DNA of 64,000 bases from Merdimonas faecis (GTDB taxonomy: Bacteria > Bacillota > Clostridia > Lachnospirales > Lachnospiraceae), in assembly GCF_001754075.1 (NCBI RefSeq), contig NZ_MIEH01000025.1:124001-188000 (forward strand), read 5' to 3'. Below the pieces are notes generated by a model that saw only the letters and a program-made list of their open reading frames with translations, was not told the origin of the DNA and did no database searches. The position numbers and the translations under genes were made by a program. Below, piece after piece: positions 60,028 through 64,000 of the stretch (positions within the stretch are counted from its first letter, which is position 1; each line of letters begins with the position of its first letter).

Positions 60028-60055
60028 CATAACACTGTTTCAAAACACTGTTATG
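60028..60055 (-). promoter_or_regulatory. Operator-like palindrome upstream of the tetR gene
   Basis: CATAACACTGTT (60028-60039) and AACACTGTTATG (60044-60055) form a 12-bp inverted repeat with one central mismatch pair, and include the direct repeat AACACTGTT. It sits 28 bp before the TetR start on the minus strand and is probably its own binding site. Confidence 0.55.
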
Positions 60056-60150
60056 ATTATAAATAATTTTTGGATATGTGTCAATAGGGCTTATCGAGAA
60101 TTCAAAAAGAACTTTAAAAGTGATAAAAGTTATTATTATTAATATTTTTA

Positions 60151-60199
60151 TTGACAAGCTAATAGCCTGCGGTTACAATTGAATTAGTTATAACTAACT
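60151..60199 (+). promoter_or_regulatory. ahpC promoter with TTAG-N6-CTAA box
   Basis: TTGACA (60151-60156) and TACAAT (60174-60179) are 17 bp apart. TTAG-TTATAA-CTAA (60184-60197) overlaps the expected start point. The placement matches the GNAT promoter at 15825. A PerR box of the usual TTATAAT-A-ATTATAA form is not seen. Confidence 0.7.
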
Positions 60200-60231
60200 A
60201 ATGAATAAAGATATTTAAGGAGGTATTACCT

Positions 60232-60795
60232 ATGTCATTAATCAACAAAGAAATCGGTGAGTTCTGTGTGCAGGCGTATCATAATAACGCATTTAAAAAA
60301 ATAAAAAAAGAAGACGTGCTGGGAAGATGGAGCATTTTCTTCTTTTACCCGGCAGACTTTACCTTTGTGTGCCCGACAGAACTGGAGGATCTTGCAGGCA
60401 AATATCCGGAATTCCAGGCGGCAGGATGCGAAGTGTACTCTGTATCCTGCGATACCCACTATGTTCACAAGGCATGGCATGACGCGTCTGACCGGATCAA
60501 AAAGATCGGATATCCCATGCTGGCTGACCCGACCCATGTGATCTCAAGAGATTTTGAGGTTTATATTGAGGCGGACGGCGTGGCGGAGAGAGGGACATTT
60601 ATCGTCAACCCTGAAGGAAAGATCGCGGCCTATGAGGTCAATGCGGGAAATGTGGGGCGCAACGCGGATGAGCTGCTGCGCAAATTGCAGGCGTGCCAGT
60701 TCGTGTATGAACATGGCGATGAGGTGTGCCCGGCAAAATGGCAGCCAGGGGCAGAGACACTGAAGCCGAGCCTGGATCTGGTAGGTCAGTTATAA
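60232..60795 (+). CDS. ahpC: Peroxiredoxin AhpC
   Basis: The 187-residue typical 2-Cys peroxiredoxin has the peroxidatic Cys47 in DFTFVCPTE and the resolving Cys166 in DEVCPAKW, with FYPADFTFVCP and the GxxRGTFIV segment normal for AhpC. It reduces H2O2 and organic peroxides in the cytosol and is itself reduced by the AhpF-like flavoprotein encoded 77 bp downstream. AAGGAGG precedes the ATG. Control by the TTAG-N6-CTAA box suggests coupling to metal status. Confidence 0.9.
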   Translation: MSLINKEIGEFCVQAYHNNAFKKIKKEDVLGRWSIFFFYPADFTFVCPTELEDLAGKYPEFQAAGCEVYSVSCDTHYVHKAWHDASDRIKKIGYPMLADPTHVISRDFEVYIEADGVAERGTFIVNPEGKIAAYEVNAGNVGRNADELLRKLQACQFVYEHGDEVCPAKWQPGAETLKPSLDLVGQL

Positions 60796-60872
60796 ACAAG
60801 AAGAGGCTTGAAAGAAGGGGCGGCTGCGTGCTGCCCCTGAAATAATGAAAGGCTTATTATACGAGGGAGAAA

Positions 60873-62564
60873 ATGATGAAGGAATTATATGATGTAGTTG
60901 TGATCGGAGGAGGACCTGCCGGGCTGACTGCCGCTCTCTATCTGGCGCGGGCACGCTATCGCGTTGTCGTTGTGGAAAAGGAGCAGTTCGGAGGACAGAT
61001 TGTGATCACGGAAGAAGTAGTGAACTATCCGGGAGTAGAGCGCACCTCAGGGAGAGAACTGACTGAGAGCATGCGCAGACAGGCGCAGAAATTCGGTGCG
61101 GAATTTCTGCTTGCGGAAGTGACGGAGCTTGATATGTCAGGCGCTATTAAAAAAGTAAAGACCAGCCGCGGTGAGCTGTCCTGTTTCGGCGTGCTGCTGG
61201 CCGCCGGAGCTCATCCCCGCAAGGTGGGATTTCAGGGGGAAGAGGAATTCCGCGGAAGAGGGATCGCCTACTGCGCCACATGTGACGGGGAATTTTTTAC
61301 CGGAAGGGACGTCTTTGTGATCGGCGGTGGATTCGCAGCTGCCGAGGAAAGCGTATTCCTGACGAAATATGCGCGCCATGTGACGGTGCTGATCCGGGGA
61401 AACGGATTCAAATGCGCGCCGTCTGCTGCGGAGCCGGCGCTGAACCATGAGAAGATCACTGTGCTCACGAATACGGAAGTGATCGAGGCGTCTGGGGAAG
61501 GAACGCTTGAATATCTGCGCTATCAGAATACCGCTACGGGAGAGGTTACGGAATACCGGCCGCCGGCAGGGGAGAATTTCGGAGTCTTTGTCTTTGCCGG
61601 ATATGAGCCCGCTACGGATCTGGTGAGGGGGATCGCGGAGTGCGACGAGCGCGGTTATATCGTGACAGACCGCATGATGAAGACAAGCTGTGACGGGCTG
61701 TATGCTGCTGGGGACGTGTGTATCAAACCTTTGCGGCAGGTGGTGACAGCAGTGGGAGACGGAGCTCTTGCTGCGACGGAACTGGAGCGCTACGCTGCCG
61801 CCATGCAGAAAAAGACAGGGCTTCATTCGGAGCAGCCATCGGCAGAGCGTCCGGGACAGGGGGCTGCGGATCCCGCAGGAAAAACGTCTGCTGTTTCCGG
61901 GGAAAGCGCGGGCAGCCGTGTGCCAGAATCAGCCGGTATCTTCACCCCGGAGATGACCGCACAGTTAAGGACAGTGTTCGATAAAATGTCTTCTCCGCTG
62001 ATATTGGAGCTGTATCTGGATGATACGCCCCTTTCACTGGAACTGAAGAACTATGCGGAAGAACTTGGCAGTCTGACAGAAAAGATACAGTTGAAAAACA
62101 TCTGGTTATCTGACACGGACTCTGCTCCGGTGAAAGCGGAGGATCTGCCCTGCGTGCGGGTGTGCAGAAAAGATGGAGAGTGGAGCGGCCTTGCCTTTCA
62201 CGGCGTACCCGGAGGACATGAATTTACGTCGTTTGTCCTTGGCCTTTATAACACGTCGGGACCCGGTCAGCCGCTGGATGAGAAAACGCTGGAAGACCTG
62301 GGAAAGATATCGAGAACAGTGAATATGAAAATCCTGGTCTCCCTGTCCTGCACCATGTGTCCGGAACTGGTAACGGCTGCCCAGCGCATTGCGGCGGAGA
62401 ATCCTTTTGTGACGGCGGAGGTCTACGATCTGAATCATTTTCCGGCGCTCAAAGACCGGTATCAAGTAATGAGCGTCCCCTGCCTTGTGATCAATGACGG
62501 GGAAAAGGTTGTGTTTGGAAAGAAAAATGTGGGGCAGGTAGTGGAGTTGATAAACAGTCTGTAA
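60873..62564 (+). CDS. AhpF-like peroxiredoxin reductase with reversed domain order
   Basis: Residues 1-310 form a thioredoxin-reductase-type flavoprotein (VVIGGGPAGLTAALYLARAR, redox pair Cys134-x-x-Cys137 in CATC, NAD-binding GGGFAAAEE). A linker rich in Ala, Ser and Gly (about 312-355) follows. The last 200 residues are a double thioredoxin-fold domain (SSPLILELYLDDTPLSLELK) with Cys493-x-x-Cys496 (CTMC). In classical AhpF that double-fold domain is N-terminal; here it is C-terminal. It should pass electrons from NAD(P)H through FAD and both disulphides to AhpC. Confidence 0.85.
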   Translation: MMKELYDVVVIGGGPAGLTAALYLARARYRVVVVEKEQFGGQIVITEEVVNYPGVERTSGRELTESMRRQAQKFGAEFLLAEVTELDMSGAIKKVKTSRGELSCFGVLLAAGAHPRKVGFQGEEEFRGRGIAYCATCDGEFFTGRDVFVIGGGFAAAEESVFLTKYARHVTVLIRGNGFKCAPSAAEPALNHEKITVLTNTEVIEASGEGTLEYLRYQNTATGEVTEYRPPAGENFGVFVFAGYEPATDLVRGIAECDERGYIVTDRMMKTSCDGLYAAGDVCIKPLRQVVTAVGDGALAATELERYAAAMQKKTGLHSEQPSAERPGQGAADPAGKTSAVSGESAGSRVPESAGIFTPEMTAQLRTVFDKMSSPLILELYLDDTPLSLELKNYAEELGSLTEKIQLKNIWLSDTDSAPVKAEDLPCVRVCRKDGEWSGLAFHGVPGGHEFTSFVLGLYNTSGPGQPLDEKTLEDLGKISRTVNMKILVSLSCTMCPELVTAAQRIAAENPFVTAEVYDLNHFPALKDRYQVMSVPCLVINDGEKVVFGKKNVGQVVELINSL

Positions 62565-62741
62565 CTTCGCTTCAGATTTCATACATCCAATGCCGCCTTA
62601 AGCGCATCCATGCTGGAATATCTCGGGGAAGAAGGATCGGACATCATTCGGAAGGATACCGGGGACAGAGGAGATCTTTGATCGATCGGCAAAAGGATAT
62701 AGAAAAAATCAATACATTTTTATACATTTCTGTGAGAAATA

Positions 62742-62790
62742 TTGACAAAAAGCAGCAGATCCGGTATAAAATAAATAACAATGTTATTTA
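62742..62790 (+). promoter_or_regulatory. Promoter and 19-bp palindromic operator of the tetR gene
   Basis: TTGACA (62742-62747) and TATAAA (62765-62770) are 17 bp apart. TAAATAACA-A-TGTTATTTA (62772-62790) is a perfect odd palindrome at the start point. The 62565-62741 interval holds no clear gene, only a possible 23-codon remnant near 62605. Confidence 0.75.
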
Positions 62791-62817
62791 GGATATTGTC
62801 CGCAGCGGGGTGATCTG

Positions 62818-63510
62818 ATGTCAAAAAAAGCAGGAAACATACCGGAAGAGACAAGAGCGGCGCTCTTAAAAGCGGCCACAGAAGAATTTGCCGAATACGG
62901 GTTTGAGAAATCATCCCTCAGGAGGATCTGTACCCGGGCGGGTGTGACTACCGGAGCTCTGTATGCTTCCTTTAGGGATAAAGACGATCTCTTTGAAAAC
63001 GTTATAAAGCCAGTTACGGATCATATAGATTCTGTCATGGGGGAGCATTATAGGAGAGAGCGGGAATCTGCCGGCAGAGATCTTCTGGATCCGGCAGGAG
63101 AGGAAGAGGATGTCAACGCAGTCCTGTCGCTTTTGCGGTACTATTACCGGAACAGGCAGGTGTGCTCCGTCCTTTTCAGCCACAGGGAGCACCCGGCGGT
63201 GGCTGCGTTCTTTGACCGTCTGATCGGGCAGATTGACGCCCAGGGAAAAGCAGTAGCGGCTCTGATCCGGGAAGGGATCAGCGCAGGAGCTGGAGAAAAA
63301 AGCGGTGATGAGGAAGTGTCAGAATTTACGGCAGATACAATCCACTGGTTCTCTCATTTACAGGTTGATATGGTCTTTTATCTGATCGGGCACGAGACAG
63401 AAGAAAGAGAGGCAGAAATGCAGGCAAGAAATATGGTACGTTTTATGCGGGGCGGATTTTATGCGCTGCTGCACAAAGGAAGTTTAACAGATATTGTAAA
63501 AGAGAGATAA
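62818..63510 (+). CDS. TetR-family regulator of the adjacent ABC transporter
   Basis: The 230-residue protein starts with a TetR DNA-binding domain (ALLKAATEEFAEYGFEKSSL, then AGVTTGALYASFRDKDDLFE) and has a long ligand domain (VLSLLRYYYRNRQVCSVLFS, about 100-120). Its promoter and that of the ABC gene behind it share the same palindrome, so it represses both itself and the transporter. A UUCG-loop terminator follows, so the two are separate transcripts. Confidence 0.85.
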   Translation: MSKKAGNIPEETRAALLKAATEEFAEYGFEKSSLRRICTRAGVTTGALYASFRDKDDLFENVIKPVTDHIDSVMGEHYRRERESAGRDLLDPAGEEEDVNAVLSLLRYYYRNRQVCSVLFSHREHPAVAAFFDRLIGQIDAQGKAVAALIREGISAGAGEKSGDEEVSEFTADTIHWFSHLQVDMVFYLIGHETEEREAEMQARNMVRFMRGGFYALLHKGSLTDIVKER

Positions 63511-63519
63511 ATGGATAAG

Positions 63520-63541
63520 AAAGGACCTTCGGGTCCTTTTT
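63520..63541 (+). terminator. Rho-independent terminator with TTCG tetraloop
   Basis: AAAGGACC (63520-63527) pairs with GGTCCTTT (63532-63539) across TTCG, ending in a T-run. It ends the tetR transcript. Confidence 0.85.
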
Positions 63542-63551
63542 AAATAACAAT

Positions 63552-63570
63552 TAAATAACGATGTTATTTA
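63552..63570 (+). promoter_or_regulatory. Second copy of the 19-bp TetR operator, ahead of the ABC gene
   Basis: TAAATAACG-A-TGTTATTTA (63552-63570) matches the operator at 62772-62790 with one mismatch. An extra half-site TAAATAACA lies at 63541-63549. It stands just upstream of the GAGGAGGAG ribosome site of the ABC ATPase gene. Confidence 0.75.
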
Positions 63571-63585
63571 AGAGGAGGAGAAGAC

Positions 63586-64000
63586 ATGTTTATCTGTTTA
63601 AAAGATGCGGTAAAAAGATACGGAGAAGGGGAGGCGGCGGTCTATGCGCTGGATCATGCGGATCTTGTCATAGGGAAAGGAAAGATCTGTGTAATCCTAG
63701 GCCCTTCCGGCTCTGGGAAAAGTACGATGCTGAACATGCTGGGAGGTCTGGATACGCTGGATGCCGGCGAACTGACCATAGAGGGAAGAAGTCTGATCGG
63801 TCTGACGCCAAAAGAACGGACCTTATACAGAAAAGAAGAGGTGGGATTTGTCTTTCAGTTTTATAATCTGATCCCGGACCTGACAGTTGAGGAGAATATC
63901 GAGGTGGTCTCAGATATCTCAGAATCTCCTCTTGATCTGAGCGAGGTGCTGGGAGCACTGGAACTGGAGCCGTACCGCAGACGTTTTCCAAGGGAGCTTT
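63586..64000 (+). CDS. ABC transporter ATPase, MacB/LolD type (runs off the window)
   Basis: From ATG 63586 the frame is open to the window end (138 codons). It reads MFICLKDAVKRYGEGEAAVY, Walker A GPSGSGKST (about residues 40-48), then GGLDTLDAGE and Q-loop VGFVFQFYNLIPDLTVEENI. This is the ATPase partner of FtsX-like permeases of MacB type, used for export of peptides, drugs or lipoproteins. The permease presumably lies beyond 64000. It is under the shared TetR operator. Confidence 0.85.
   Translation, partial: MFICLKDAVKRYGEGEAAVYALDHADLVIGKGKICVILGPSGSGKSTMLNMLGGLDTLDAGELTIEGRSLIGLTPKERTLYRKEEVGFVFQFYNLIPDLTVEENIEVVSDISESPLDLSEVLGALELEPYRRRFPREL

Noticed and set aside
60184-60197. PerR box upstream of ahpC
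   Set aside because: The site is TTAG-TTATAA-CTAA, which matches the other boxes of the window better than the PerR consensus.
1-64000. CRISPR arrays, tRNA or rRNA genes
   Set aside because: No regularly spaced repeats, cloverleaf-type sequences or rRNA segments were noticed on either strand.

Overview
The window looks like the chromosome of a low-GC gut Clostridia, most likely a Lachnospiraceae. The reasons are the AGGAGG ribosome sites, the TTGACA-N17-TATAAT-type promoters, and families that are common there (Rpn/PD-(D/E)XK transposase remnants, ATC hydrolase, YjdF, PadR/MATE, MptD-type ECF transporters). No rRNA, tRNA, CRISPR array or phage structural gene was seen.

Region 1 (1-13 kb) is core-like sequence crossed by deletion scars. 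The first 4 kb hold remnants of an Rpn transposase, a MATE pump, a cytidylate-kinase-like protein and an EamA transporter, among an intact lysine-rich lipoprotein and a nitroreductase. Next comes a stress island: a MerR regulator, a PNPOx-like flavoprotein, a PNPOx-ferredoxin fusion, a class M sirtuin (SirTM) and a zinc macrodomain ADP-ribose hydrolase. It is followed by an alanine-type Na+ symporter / Rrf2 / arginase-family operon, a head-on pair of truncated genes (HxlR and ABC ATPase), an aldo-keto reductase plus flavin reductase operon, and an SMR pump.

Region 2 (13-32.7 kb) is an accessory mosaic. It contains LysR and mobile-element fragments, a TetR with an ATC hydrolase interrupted by an in-frame TGA, a methyltransferase, a GNAT, an AlbA_2-type ATP-binding regulator, a broken Tn554-like tyrosine recombinase, XRE, SprT-like and other element debris. 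It also has a lantibiotic-immunity-type ABC system whose third gene is cut off, a PadR/MATE divergon, PadR-YjdF, a DUF2268 protease with a TipA-like MerR, and a dual-MerR/ABC efflux module.

Region 3 (32.7-59.2 kb) is the most striking part. An eight-kilobase module of Rrf2, MptD-type ECF S, EcfT, fused EcfA, AraC and a heterodimeric IrtAB/YbtPQ-like ABC pair is present twice in tandem. A DtxR-family metal repressor lies between the copies, and its last 28 codons are left as a scar in front of the first copy. A third AraC-ABC-ABC unit follows, then an ATC hydrolase with an alpha/beta hydrolase, then a fourth ABC pair on the minus strand with a TetR. The best reading is a duplicated iron or metallophore import system. 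A TTAG-N6-CTAA palindrome recurs in front of these operons, of ahpC and of a GNAT gene, which suggests one regulator ties iron uptake to peroxide defence.

Region 4 (60-64 kb) has ahpC with an AhpF-like reductase whose domain order is reversed, then a TetR and the start of a MacB-type ABC ATPase that share a 19-bp operator.
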